Assembly (NCBI RefSeq): GCF_905475395.1
Contig: NC_058339.1
Coordinates: 79,326,520-79,390,519 of the forward strand
Length of the DNA: 64,000 bases
Source of the DNA: Chrysoperla carnea
Lineage: Eukaryota > Arthropoda > Insecta > Neuroptera > Chrysopidae
Reading direction: 5' to 3'
A program made the position numbers and the translations under genes. The notes beneath the pieces were generated by a model. It was not told the DNA's origin. It did not search any database and saw only the letters and a list, made by a program, of their open reading frames with translations. Shown one piece after another: positions 12,081-23,155 of the stretch (position 1 is the stretch's first letter; every line of letters starts with the position of its first letter).

Positions 12081-13812
12081 ACAAGAGAAAACAAACAATT
12101 GACTGAGTTAATTGTCGAAATACCATGTATGGACAGTGTTGATTACTCTGTCTGATACTATAACTGATATAACCATAACATATATACTATACAATTTTGT
12201 GCTCTCACGGGTAAACAGTGATGTTTACGAAAAAATATTTTATAAGGAACATTTTTTACATTTAAATTTTTGTTCTATCTCTAACGGTTTACAAGATAGG
12301 TCCTACGCAGCAAAGACCCAAATGACCCCTTAGAAAAATTCGAAAAAATCCTAAAAAATTATTTGTTTCGGAATTTGATAAAACTCAGTTTATAAGGTAA
12401 TTTTGACCCAAGAAATTCAAAAATCAAGTTTATTTGGCGATTGGCCGAGTAATTTTTGAAAAAAACGATATTTCGGATCGATTTCCGGTATTATCTCGAT
12501 GATTATTCGCCCAATCGTTAAATGAAACCGATTTTTGTATTTTTTGGGTCAAAATTACCTTATATACAGAGTTTTATCGAAATTGGAGACGATAAATTTG
12601 TATCGATTTTTTGCAATTTTTTCAAGGGGTACCCCTTAGAAAAATTTGAAAAAATCGTAAAAAATTATTTGTTTCGGAATTTGATGAAACTCAGTTTATA
12701 AGGTAATTTTGACCCTTGAAATTCAAAAATCAAGTTTATTTGGCGATTGGCCGAGTAATTTTTGAAAAAAACGATATTTCGGATCGATTTCCGGTATTAT
12801 CTCGATAATTATTCGCCCAATCGTTAAATGAAACCGATTTTTGTATTTTTTGGGTCAAAATTACCTTATATACAGAGTTTTATCGAAATTGGAGACGATA
12901 AATTTGTATCGATTTTTTGCAATTTTTTCAAGGGGTACCCCTTAGAAAAATTTGAAAAAATCGTAAAAAATTATTTGTTTCGGAATTTGATGAAACTCAG
13001 TTTATAAGGTAATTTTGACCCTTGAAATTCAAAAATCAAGTTTATTTGGCGATTGGCCGAGTAATTTTTGAAAAAAACGATATTTCGGATCGATTTCCGG
13101 TATTATCTCGATAATTATTCGCCCAATCGTTAAATGAAACCGATTTTTGTATTTTTTGGGTCAAAATTACCTTATATACAGAGTTTTATCGAAATTGGAG
13201 ACGATAAATTTGTATCGATTTTTTGCAATTTTTTCAAGGGGTACCCCTTAGAAAAATTTGAAAAAATCGTAAAAAATTATTTGTTTCGGAATTTGATAAA
13301 ACTCAGTTTATAAGGTAATTTTGACCCAAGAAATTCAAAAATCAAGTTTATTTGGCGATTGGCCGAGTAATTTTTGAAAAAAACGATATTTCGGATCGAT
13401 TTCCGGTATTATCTCGATAATTATTCGCCCAATCGTTAAATGAAACCGATTTTTGTATTTTTTGGGTCAAAATTACCTTATATACAGAGTTTTATAGAAA
13501 TTGGAGACGATAAATTTGTATCGATTTTTTGCAATTTTTTCAAGGGGTACCCCTTAGAAAAATTCGAAAAAATCGTAAAAAATTATTTGTTTCGGAATTT
13601 GATAAAACTCAGTTTATAAGGTAATTTTGACCCAAGAAATTCAAAAATCAAGTTTATTTGGCGATTGGCCGAGTAATTTTTGAAAAAAACGATATTTCGG
13701 ATCGATTTACCTATACCAAAATTTTTTTCGTAGCATCAGTATCTTTAAGCGTTACAAACTTGGGACTAAACTTAATATACTATGTATATTTCATATATAC
13801 ATGGTATAAAAA
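12081..13812 (-). mobile_element. DINE-like repeat copy A3 whose core is a 306-bp satellite array
   Basis: Reads in reverse. Its 3' end (hairpin, CAATTGACTGAGTTAATTG) is at 12081-12325 and its 5' end (GCGTTACAAACTTGGGACTA ... CATGGTATAAA) at 13709-13812. Compared with copy A4 (15852-16464), about 165 bases of the middle, including the GTCY tract, are absent and the array 12326-13708 takes their place. Helentron-type elements with tandem-repeat cores are known in flies; assigning this one is inference. Confidence 0.75.
12326..13708. repeat. 306-bp palindromic satellite array, about 4.5 copies
   Basis: CCCCTTAG recurs at 12326, 12632, 12938, 13244 and 13550, exactly 306 bases apart each time; monomers differ by only a few substitutions. 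Each monomer is internally a dyad: GGTAATTTTGACCC in one half is the reverse complement of GGGTCAAAATTACC in the other, and the similarity spreads across the half-unit. One symmetry axis is the palindrome AAGGGGTACCCCTT (centre 12630/12631), the other GGATCGATTTCC (centre 12479/12480). Half-units are therefore 151 and 155 bases. The array starts at the first type of axis and ends at the second, i.e. at half-unit boundaries. Confidence 0.9.
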
Positions 13813-14920
13813 GACCGTAGTAAAAGAAACATAATACCAAGCTTCATAAGTTTGGGGCTCGAAACTTCCAAAAACCGCATTTCAAATCAATTACCTATTT
13901 TGTCATTTAATCGTTTAATTATTGCGTATAACGGAACAACGGCGACAGCAAGAATGATTTGAAGGCAGGTTGGGGTCCCCGTCGATCGAGGGGCCCTGGG
14001 TATGTGTCCAGTAGAATAGAGCAAGGTGTTTAGTAATTTTGTTGACCACATAGGAAAACAATAGTTTTCGTTAATTGTGTTAGTTTGAATATCATCGATA
14101 GTACAAAACATGGCGTTATTTTTTTGGAGTCGCTGTTCAATTTGCAATAGATCTTGATATTTACAGACCCCCTGTTTAGTAATTAAAACAATATTCAACG
14201 CAGAGGCAATTAAGAGGCATAGACAAGTAATTAAGATAAAAATTTAGTTAGGAAAATCAACTCCATTAACATTTATTATATAATTAAAAGATTAATCACC
14301 TAAACTAATGTGAATTTCTGTTAACTACCAACTATAGCTAGTTATTTAGAGATCGTGGGTGTTTTTAAACGCTGTTAAAGTTGTTTTCTGAACAATTTCC
14401 AAATTGATTATGATCAATAATAATAAATTGATGATTATTTGAATAGAATTTACATACGGAATCATTTTATGGCTATTTTGTTAACGATGTGTTTGTTGAG
14501 TTCATTTCAAGTACATTTTCAAACAACCTACAAAGGTAGACCACTTCTTGTTATTTCTAATATCCATCTACACGATTCACGATGAGTGGTATTGTAACGT
14601 TTCATCCCACTAGTTAAAATATTGTAAACATTTTGATTCCTTAAAGTTTTTATTGGATTGTAAATAATGCCAGATGAATTTATGTAAATTACAAAACAGG
14701 TAACACGTTAAAAAATCTACGGTTCTTATCATTTTCAATACAAAATTGCATGCGTTGCAAAATTACGTTTTGTAAAATCGAAGTCAGCAGCAATATTTCG
14801 TACCAAAAACAACCGCTTTATTGTTTTTTTTTTTTTTTTTTTTGAAGTGAAAACTTCTTTAGCCGCGTTGAGCGATAGAATTATAATAGTTCTTAAGTAC
14901 GGAATAAAAATTCATTTTTC
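13813..14920. other. Unassigned stretch with one 103-codon open frame
   Basis: On the minus strand 14198-13887 is open for 103 codons, less AT-rich than its surroundings and with a hydrophobic LQIILAVAVVPLYAII segment near its end. I recognise no family, and no matching exons or promoter are visible, so it is not called as a gene. A T-run lies at about 14823-14842. Confidence 0.3.
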
Positions 14921-15047
14921 GCGATCACCATGCTTTGGTCCGTCATCTCGGAATTATCATGCATACCACGTTCGCTGAAGTTAAGTAACATTGTTTATAG
15001 TCAGTAATTGCATGGGAGACCGACTGAGAACATTCTGTGCGATTGCC
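14921..15047 (+). pseudogene. 5S rRNA-like pseudogene or 5S-derived SINE head
   Basis: Follows the order of an insect 5S rRNA gene: a GCGATCACCATG start, ATACCACG, CTGAAGTTAAGTAAC (the internal A-box region, normally GAAATTAAGCAGC), then GCATGGGAGACCGACTGAGAA (the C-box region, normally GGATGGG-GACCGC-TGGGAA), and a TGCGATTGCC end followed by TTTTAT. Roughly 60-65% identity by eye and a small internal insertion rule out a functional 5S gene. The downstream part may be a SINE body, but I found no second copy. Confidence 0.6.
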
Positions 15048-15851
15048 TTTTATAAAGGCATTTTTTATTATTTTATTTTACTATATGTTATATTAAAAAG
15101 TTTACAACTTTTTTCAGAAACATATGTCACTACTATGGTGATTTTCCTGTAATATAATACGATGGCTCCTTTTCTTAGGATAAATAACAAGCGTATGAAA
15201 TTTCTAGGGTAGTGACCCCTCTAGATTTAATCGGAAGACTCCAGAAATTGTGTAGTTTCTTTCGATTCCCGATATCAACATAAATCCTTCCGAGTATGAT
15301 GTATGTTAAACTCAAAAAGTGTCCACCAAAAAACCTAAAATTAAGATTCAGTGAATCTCCACAATGGTGCTCCTGAGAGAGAGGGACTACTTCGCTATCC
15401 TTCTAATAGCTCGTTTTGATATTAATCTTACGATTATGACTTTTGTGTTTAATGTAAACTCCTCTATCCTTTTCTAACAACTTGTTTCGATTTTTATCTT
15501 ACTCTTTTTAATTGGTTTTTCTGTACACCAGTGTCATTTTAATTTACTCACTTTTTAGACACTTTTTTCGATACATGGAACATTCAAGATAATTATACAT
15601 ATTTTAATATTAAAAAGAACTTATGTAACAGTAAAATGTCACTTTTGAAAATTTTTACTTTTAATTAAGTGAGAGTTAAATAAATATATTAAAGAAAGTA
15701 TTTGGTTAATAAAAAAATATTTTGATAGGCGCCACTAAGAGATCAGCAGATGAATTCTTTTGTTTCGATTAATAAAAAATAGAGCTTCGAAAATTGCGAA
15801 TATTGACCAAAATTAATTTTTCTTTTCGTTGTTTTACTATTTTGTACAATA
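15048..15851. other. Non-genic stretch with a short dispersed repeat
   Basis: Bases 15225-15295 (AGACTCCAGAAATTGTGTAG, ATATCAACATAAATCC) recur with changes at about 31500-31560 (AGATTCCAGATATCGTGTAA, GGTATCAACATAAATCC), so both belong to one dispersed family. No gene. Confidence 0.45.
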
Positions 15852-16464
15852 AACAAGTGAAAACAAACAATTGACTGAGTTAATTGTTGAAATACCATGC
15901 ATAGACACTGTTGATTACTCTATCCACAGATATTTAATAGTAGATACTATTATTTTATCTATGACTCTATCACATTACACATACATACATGACACACTTA
16001 CATAACTGATATCCCCATATAATACATAATATACAATTTACGCCTAATTTTCGCCCTCACGGGTAAACAGTAATGTTTACGAAAAAAATTTTCAAACAAA
16101 AGTTGGTAATTTTTTTATAAGAAATATTTTTTACATTTAAACTTTTGTTCTATCTCTAACGGTTTACAAGATGGGTCCTACGGAACTAAGACCCAATTCA
16201 CCTATGTTGCTCATTTACGAACTCGACCTCACTTTTTACATCCTGAGTACGATGTAAAAATTTCAGCTTGATATCTTTGTTCGTTTTTGAGTTATCGTGT
16301 TGACAGACAGACGGTAAGACGGACAGACAACCGAAAATGGACTAATTAGGTGATTTTATAAACATCTATACCAAAATTTTCTTCAAAGCATCAATATTTT
16401 TAAGCGTTACAAACTTGGAACTAAACTTAGTATATCTTGCATATTACATAAATGCATGGTATAA
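15852..16464 (-). mobile_element. DINE-like dispersed repeat, copy A4 (full length)
   Basis: Reads in reverse from the ACAAGTGAAAAC end with the hairpin, through CACGGGTAAACAGT, GATGGGTCCTACGGAACTAA, GACAGACAGACGG (the GTCY core), and GCGTTACAAACTTGG to CATGGTATAAAAA. Ends match A2 and A7, which makes this the best reference copy on the minus strand. Confidence 0.85.
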
Positions 16465-16601
16465 AAATGATGAGGTCACTCAGAATGTTTTTAAATTTCC
16501 AAGTAGAGTGTCCTGTCCTTTGGAGCGGGTTCTTAAAACATGATAAGCAAACATATTAAGTAACTAAAGTTTCTGCCATATTGGAATGTTAACCAATCAC
16601 A

Positions 16602-16995
16602 TATTCGTTGTGTGCGTAGTCATGGTAGGGATAATAAAATCGATGCCAGCGCTTTAAGTGAAAAATTTTGGAGATAAAGGGGGCTGTTATGACTAATTTG
16701 CAATTCTTTACATGTTAATATTATAGAAACTGTCAAATTAAAATGATTGAAAAACACTAATTAATTAAACTTAATGCATTAAAAATTGTGAAAATAAGAA
16801 ATCAAATTGTACAAATACTATTATTTTCAAATGTAAATTATCATAATTATTTATTTAAATTTGTGAAACAAGAATATTAAATTTTAAATGTAAGTTTTCA
16901 ATGCAATCCATACAATTATATATGCATCCATACAATTCTATAATTAAAGTAGTGTATCGTTGTCATGGAAACGAAACTCACGCACAGAGCGAATA
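16602..16995 (-). mobile_element. 394-bp MITE with imperfect terminal inverted repeats, TA sites
   Basis: Homologous along its length, in reverse orientation, to 20871-21270. Ends are TATTCGTTGTGTGCGTAG and CACGCACAGAGCGAATA, giving imperfect terminal repeats of the form TATTCGnnnnGTGCGT. Internal landmarks are GCAATCCATACAATTATAT, ATCCATACAATTCTATAATT and TTAATGCATTAAAAATTGTG. No coding capacity. Confidence 0.8.
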
Positions 16996-17869
16996 CGAAT
17001 TTAAATATCCCACTAATATTTTCTTTATGAATTTTTTCGTCAAACTATATTATTTAATATTTTAAATAGTCATAAACAAAAAAAATTTTCCGAATATTTT
17101 TTTTTGTTCCAAAATTAATTTTTACGTAATGCTATGATGCAACGCTAATATATACGCTAATGAATTATTTTATTTGTTCGCATAAAGATGATTTAATTTA
17201 TTACTTAAGATGATAATTGCTAATAAATAATATATACTTCGTAAGTGTATCCTTGAAATTAACAACAAAAAAATCGAGGAAAGAATAAAAACTACAATAA
17301 AATTTTCGTATTTAAATGCCTATTAATTAATAACAATAATGTTTTATTAAATAATTGTCTTGTTTATTCATGTTTTATGGTTAAGGAAATAGCAATTGTC
17401 ATTGTCCCATCAATTTGGGCAAAATTTCATAGAAGGTTGAAATGTATTCAATTCACTATCGCTCATGATTAAAGCTTCGTAAATTAATTCGCCTCTAGAA
17501 GATGTTAGGATCATCCACACTTGTTGGCAACAAAATTAATACAGATTTGTTCAGGTTAGATTTGTTTTAATCACTTTTAAATAAGTGAATCTTGAAGATT
17601 TTTCTTGTAAAAGATAAACATTTTGATATCTGTGATTGAAAAATCTGGTGACAGCAGAAAAAAAAATGGTTGGAATATTCGATTTTCAACAAACATTCTA
17701 AATTTTCTAAATTTTTAAAACAAGGATTTTTGTACGTTATTCTTTATTTGAGGTTCAAAATGGCGACATTTTTAAAATAAGGGCTTAATGTTGCCAAAGC
17801 TAATCAAGCCCAACTGTAGGCAAAGCAAAAATCAAATAAAGATAGAGAAAAATTGTCAATTAAAACCCC
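16996..17869. other. Non-genic AT-rich stretch
   Basis: No gene. A run of C at about 17867-17879 marks its right edge. Confidence 0.4.
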
Positions 17870-18330
17870 CCCCCCCCCCATAATTAGATAGAAAAATGGC
17901 TTTCTGTGAAACTTTTTCTAACCCAAAATGTTCCTTAAATCATTCTGATCAAAAGCTCTCGCGTACATACAAATTTTTTAACTGATAGTTTTCGACCTAC
18001 GGTCTATATAACTATAATGTATGTGTAGCTTTGATCGCCTGTAGCTCGAAAACTACTCATTAATAAGTTTTGTGGTCGTGAGTTTTTGATCAGCACGATC
18101 CGAAGAACATTTTGGAGGCAAATTGAAAAAGTTTCACAGAAAACCAGTTTCCTAGTCATATACTAAAACTAGAATATATTCGTAGCTTTGCGATGACCTG
18201 TAGCTCAAAAACTACTAAACGTTAAAATTTTTTGTGTAGCTGAGAGCTTTAGATAAGAACGATCCCAAGAACATTTTAGGGTGGGTTAGAAAAAATTTCA
18301 CAGAATGCCATTTTCCTATCTAATCATGCA
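17870..18330. repeat. Dispersed repeat D, arranged as an inverted pair plus an extra unit
   Basis: The left unit (about 17885-18005; TTTCTGTGAAACTTTTTCTA, GATCAAAAGCTCTCGCG) is the reverse complement of the right unit (about 18190-18325; TAGAAAAAATTTCACAGAAT, CTGAGAGCTTTAGATAAG). A middle unit (about 18030-18165) is in the same orientation as the right one. A fourth relative is at 55545-55640. Unit length is about 140 bases. Confidence 0.65.
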
Positions 18331-20777
18331 GCTAAGTCCTCTCTTAGATGTAGAAAAATTTCAAACACCTTTTATAGTTTATTAATTAAAAACAAAAGTT
18401 AATGTTTTTTAATTAATAATTTTCAAATATTTTATAATATTTAATTATTTATAATAAATTCATTATTGATATTAACTGTTATTGTGAATAATATAACGGT
18501 GAAACCTACACACGCTTCTCTTGATAAATAAAAATATTATGACTGCTGGCGTTTGCAAGCAACATTGATTATTATGAAGCAAAAAATAAAATGTTTCAAA
18601 AAAAAAAAAAAAAACCACTACACCCTAACAGATGACCAAAAATGTAATGTTCTTGTATATTTAATAACGCCTACAGTAGTGAATTTATTTATTTACCAAA
18701 GGACATTTATTTAAGTAAGATGGTTCCAATATAATAACTCTCACTATCGAAGAATGGTTTAAAAACAAATTTAAAATTAGGGTTATACAAAAAGTAAATT
18801 TTAGTTTGGTCAGAAAGAGTGGTCTTTCAATTGACGCGCGAGATCGCGCTAACAAGTTCGTGTTACCTAATCGAGTTGGCAAATCATGAAAATAGGGAAA
18901 AAACTGTTGGATCTCATATTTTGAACTGTTCTTAAATGGGATACTTTTTGTCCTTTGACATTTTTTCCTAAACTACGCCGTTTTCAAAAAATTCGTTATT
19001 TTGATGAAAATTTCACACTGATAAAATTAAAGATTATTATGTGGTTTTATCAGACATTGTTATGCATTTTTTCAACTTACCTCGCTTTTTCCGAGATTTC
19101 GATGTTTTAAACTTTTTTAGGCTAAAATTTTGTTATCAAAAAGTTCGATTATCGAGTGGTTTTGATCAAATATTTTATTAGAAAATCAACTGTTGTTACC
19201 TATATTTTTGACTATTATAAACCAATTAATTATTTTTGACTATTTCAACACGATTGGCTATTACGAACGTGGAAGCGCGCTCACGCGCTTTAATTTAAGG
19301 CCACACTTTCTGATCAAACTGACTGTTTTCTGGGGTTGCCACCTCTCCTAAGCGGGGAACCCGTGACAGCAACCTTGCACTTATACGGATTTCGAAATTT
19401 CGCACATGAATCAATGCTATTTAACGATTTGAACAATACAGACTAGGTGTGCCAGGGTTTATCCTGGCAGAAATATTTTTTATAAATTTTTAAATTTTTA
19501 ATAATTACAAGTATTTTGCACTTTTATGCAAATTAATTTGTAAGAGACCGTTTTATTGCAAAGTTTATCTAATTTGAGGAAAACTTGGTGTCACAGCTCT
19601 AATCGATGTCACACCGATTTTTAATATATAAAGCCAATAAAATGTTACCCTTATTGAGGAATTACACTTTTAATAATTTGTTCATTTTCAGTTCTACTTT
19701 CGAAATATCTTGATCTGACAGCAGTTTTACTGCCACGGGCTCCAGGGCTATCCGTTTTTGGATCGGAGACTTCGTTTATTAAAATTTTCTCCGTCCCCTG
19801 AACGATTAATGAAATCTCCATTGATTGAAAAAAAAATTTCAAAAATAATCTTCTAAATAAAAATTTTGTCAATTTTCCCGTTTAAGTTGAATATCTTTGT
19901 GTAGTCTGCATGGGTACAGATTAAGTATGGCGGAAGGATTAGTGACGTCACAACAACTGGATACATTTTTCTGTTTACAGAATAAACTAAACAGGATTTC
20001 AATATCCCTAAATCACCGGACCATATAAATGATAATATAATCAAAACCATAAATTCCTGACTAAAATCTGACACGAAAAGTCCTGTGACGCTTTCGACTT
20101 TACAATAATATTTCATTAATAAGTCAATACTTATTGAAATTTATAAAAATTAGATATTGTTAAGCCCTATATTAGTCATCAGAATTTTAATAAAAAATGA
20201 AATCATTTTTTTAAAAATATTATGTTATTTTAAAATAGCATAAAAAATATTTAAAAATATATGAATTTCAATGTAAACTGTCTATAGTTATCTTTGTTTA
20301 TTAAGTTGTGTTTGTTTATATAAAATCCTACCCACATTGTAAAATTTGATTGCAACATAAAGCGGATCTGGTGTTATAATACTCAACCTACGTAAAAAAT
20401 TTTGTTCTTTTTAGAAACATTATTCTGATCTATGAAAAACGTTTGATTTTTGAAAAGCTCCCGACATCAAAGTATAGTCTGGAAAAATGCATGTTCAGAC
20501 ATCAAGTAGGTATTATCCAATTTGAAAAAACCAAAAATGTACGTTATTTTTCTAAATTTTACTCTCAGTGAATGCGAACTCCAAAAAATTTTAATTAAGA
20601 CAAGTATCTTGTTCTATTAAATTTCGGGAATAATAAGTTTTATTCATTTAAAAAAAGATTTTTTTATACTTGCTGACGTCATCATGTGTAAATCAATTGA
20701 TTTTTCTCTATCGAAGGTTTTATCCTATTTTAGAAATCATAAATATCATTTATTTCTAATAAGTATCCGCCATATTT
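18331..20777. other. Non-genic stretch
   Basis: No gene I can support. Minus-strand frames at 18685-18882, 19651-19872 and 19853-20116 lack recognisable domains. A more GC-rich patch at 19260-19400 (GCGCGCTCACGCGC, GGGGTTGCCACC) may be an old repeat fragment. Confidence 0.35.
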
Positions 20778-21700
20778 TATACCATGTAATATGAAATACA
20801 TCAAGGTAAACTAAGTTTAGTCCCAAGTTTGTAACGCTTAAAAATATTGATGCTACAAACAAAATTTTGCTATTCGCACCGTGCGTGAATTTTATAGGAG
20901 GCGTTTCCATGGTGACGATACACTACTTTAATTATAGAATTGTATGGATGCATACATAATTGTATGGATTGCATTTATCACTTACATTAAAAATTTAATA
21001 TTATTGTCTCACAATTTTAAATAAATAATTATGATAATTTACATTTGAAAAATAATATTTGAACAATTTGATTTCTAATTTTCACAATTTTTAATGCATT
21101 AAGTTTAATTATTTAGTGTTTTTCAATAATTTTAATTTGACATTTTCTATAAGATTAACATGTAAAGAAGTGTATATTATCATAACAGCCTCCTTTATCA
21201 TTAAAATGTTTCACTGGACGCGCTAGCATCGATTTTATTGTCCCTACCATGACTACGCACACAACGAATAGGTAGGTGGTCATATAATCACCTAATTAGT
21301 CCATTTTCAGTTGTCCAATCAAGCTGAAATATTTATAGCGAGCTTGGGACGTAAAACGACAAAAGGACGACAATTGGATCTTGAGTTCGCAACAGATAGA
21401 GGAAAAGTTTAAATGCAAAAAATGTTCCTTATAAAAAATTATACAACTTTTGTGTGAAATATTTTTTCGTAAACATCATTGTTTACCCACGAGGGCACAA
21501 ATTCGGTGTAAGTTTTATAGTATGTATTTATTATATGAGAATATCAGTTATGCGTGTGTGCCTAACTAAGAGTGGATAACTTTCTTTACTTACGTGATGT
21601 TCAAAAACAAACGATTGCGTCATGAACACTGTCTATACATGGTTTTTCAACATTTAACTCAGTCAATAGTTCGTTTTTACTTGTTTTTTCTATTGGGGAC
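20778..21700 (+). mobile_element. DINE-like repeat copy A5, interrupted by a MITE
   Basis: The 5' part (20778-20870; TTATACCATG, CCAAGTTTGTAACGCTTAAA) and the 3' part (21271-21700; AATCACCTAATTAGTCCATT, GTTTACCCACGAGGGC, CACTGTCTATACATGG) are one copy split by the 400-bp MITE. The GTCY tract is reduced to GTTGTCC. Near 21570 it carries an extra TAAGAGTGG...TTTACTTACGTGA segment also found in A8, so A5 and A8 share a subfamily. Confidence 0.8.
20871..21270 (+). mobile_element. 400-bp MITE nested in repeat A5, flanked by TA
   Basis: Starts TATTCGCACCGTGCGTGAA and ends GTGCG-type reversed sequence ACTACGCACACAACGAATA. Because intact A copies read AAAATTTTG(C)TA..GG(T), the insertion duplicated TA: TTTTGC-TA-TTCG ... 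CGAA-TA-GGTAGG. TA duplication is typical of the Tc1/mariner superfamily (established knowledge). The second copy is at 16602-16995. Confidence 0.85.
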
Positions 21701-22448
21701 GTTCACAATGTTCGTAACGTTTTTGAACACTACTGAAAGGGTTTGTGAATGTAGCCAATAACAAGCTTCTAGTGAATTACATAACATCATAATGTCACAA
21801 ATAAAATGTTTTTCACATAAATAATTAAAACAATTTATATTTTAAATAATAACTAATCTGGACAGTAATTATATTTTTTACTTCAACTTGTATTATCCTA
21901 TAAAATATTGTGCCATCGCATCATTTGTAAGACCCAGAGGTGGACTCAAAACAGATTTATTCTTCATGCATTTATCGTTCAATGCTTTATATTCACAGAA
22001 ATGGTATTAATTCTAAAAAATTTGTAATTATAAATTACAAATTATACACTTCTTTTGATGATATTTATTCTCTTGAAGGTTAATCATCCTCACAATTATT
22101 AATTATGTTAAAATAAAAAAAATAAAAAACTGAACAGCATTTACGAATAAATACAAACCTGATTAAAATTGTGATAAATGTCTTTACTAAACAGTAGTTG
22201 TTGTATTGAAAAATATTTTTGAAATAAAATATAATAAAAACAAATCAACATGAAATATCTCACGGTAAAGTTATGTTAAATGTCAAGAAGTAAAATATAT
22301 TAAAAACCATTTTGTTGACCATATATTATTTAATATCATCATTTATCTGTCAATATTGATAAAAAATACGATCAATCGATAAATAATAATCATAATTATT
22401 ACTAGCTAGGTACTTGTTTTGTATGTATTATTGTATACTTGCTTTGTA
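21701..22448. other. Non-genic AT-rich stretch
   Basis: No gene or defined repeat recognised. Confidence 0.4.
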
Positions 22449-22772
22449 TACCATGTGTGTTTGTACCATCTAGGCATATACATATCTGTAGTATGACAGA
22501 ATACATCCGTTTAGTAATGCATCTAAGCGAGAGGTATTATATACATGTATTTAACATTAGTTGGAAGACGCTTGGATAGTGGGAGTTTTATTTGTTAATA
22601 TTTGTATGCACAAAACTCCCACTCTCTGCATGCATACAACAGAAGATCTGTCGTATCGTATCTGTAGTCTTACAATACATGTATATAAAACCTCTCGCTT
22701 AGATGCATTACTAAACGGATGTAGTCATATTACAGATATGTATATGCCTAGATGGTACAAACACACATGGTA
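22449..22772. mobile_element. 324-bp foldback element with ~105-bp arms
   Basis: The left arm 22449-22552 begins TACCATGTGTGTTTGTACCA; the right arm (about 22672-22772) ends TGGTACAAACACACATGGTA. The arms are nearly perfect complements over about 100 bases. The loop holds a second hairpin (GTGGGAGTTTT ... AAAACTCCCAC). Ends are TA on both sides. No real coding content. Confidence 0.85.
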
Positions 22773-22927
22773 TTTGGAATTTTATTATATTTCTAATTTT
22801 TATTATTGTTTTATTATTTGTATGAGTAAGGTTATGAAAACTGTCATTAAACAAGAAGTTATTTAAAAATGTCTACGAATTATTTTTTCTTTAGTATTTC
22901 TGAAAAATTTTCCTATTAATCTGGTCA

Positions 22928-23124
22928 GTCCAGATCTAGGGGATGACAACTGCCCTGACTATTTTCCATCGTATGGCGAATTATTCCTAATTTTAATAAC
23001 ATATGATTCCTAATTAGTCGATTGCCATAAACCTATTAGGTTGTATATGTTATTAAAATTAGGAATGATTCGTCATACGATGGAAAGTGGTCAGGGCAGT
23101 TGCCCTTCGCTAGACCTGAGCTTA
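22928..23124. repeat. Second foldback, ~75-bp arms
   Basis: The left arm (about 22928-23003; CAACTGCCCTGAC, CCATCGTATGGCGAAT, CCTAATTTTAATAACATA) pairs with the right arm (about 23047-23124; TATGTTATTAAAATTAGGAA, ATTCGTCATACGATGGAAAG, GTCAGGGCAGTTG). The loop is about 43 bases. It lies directly next to the LINE fragment. Confidence 0.8.
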
Positions 23125-23155
23125 CCACTGATTTAGTTGCTTAAGTATGCGCTTA

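Noticed and set aside
13887..14198. 103-codon minus-strand frame with a hydrophobic segment
   Set aside because: No recognisable family, promoter or partner exons. Kept as a note inside a gap entry because its composition is less AT-rich.
19260..19400. GC-rich patch that might be an exon
   Set aside because: No open frame with consistent splice sites and no recognisable peptide.
22561..22866. 101-codon frame over the foldback element
   Set aside because: Lies in the loop and right arm of an inverted repeat and beyond; no homology or splice context.
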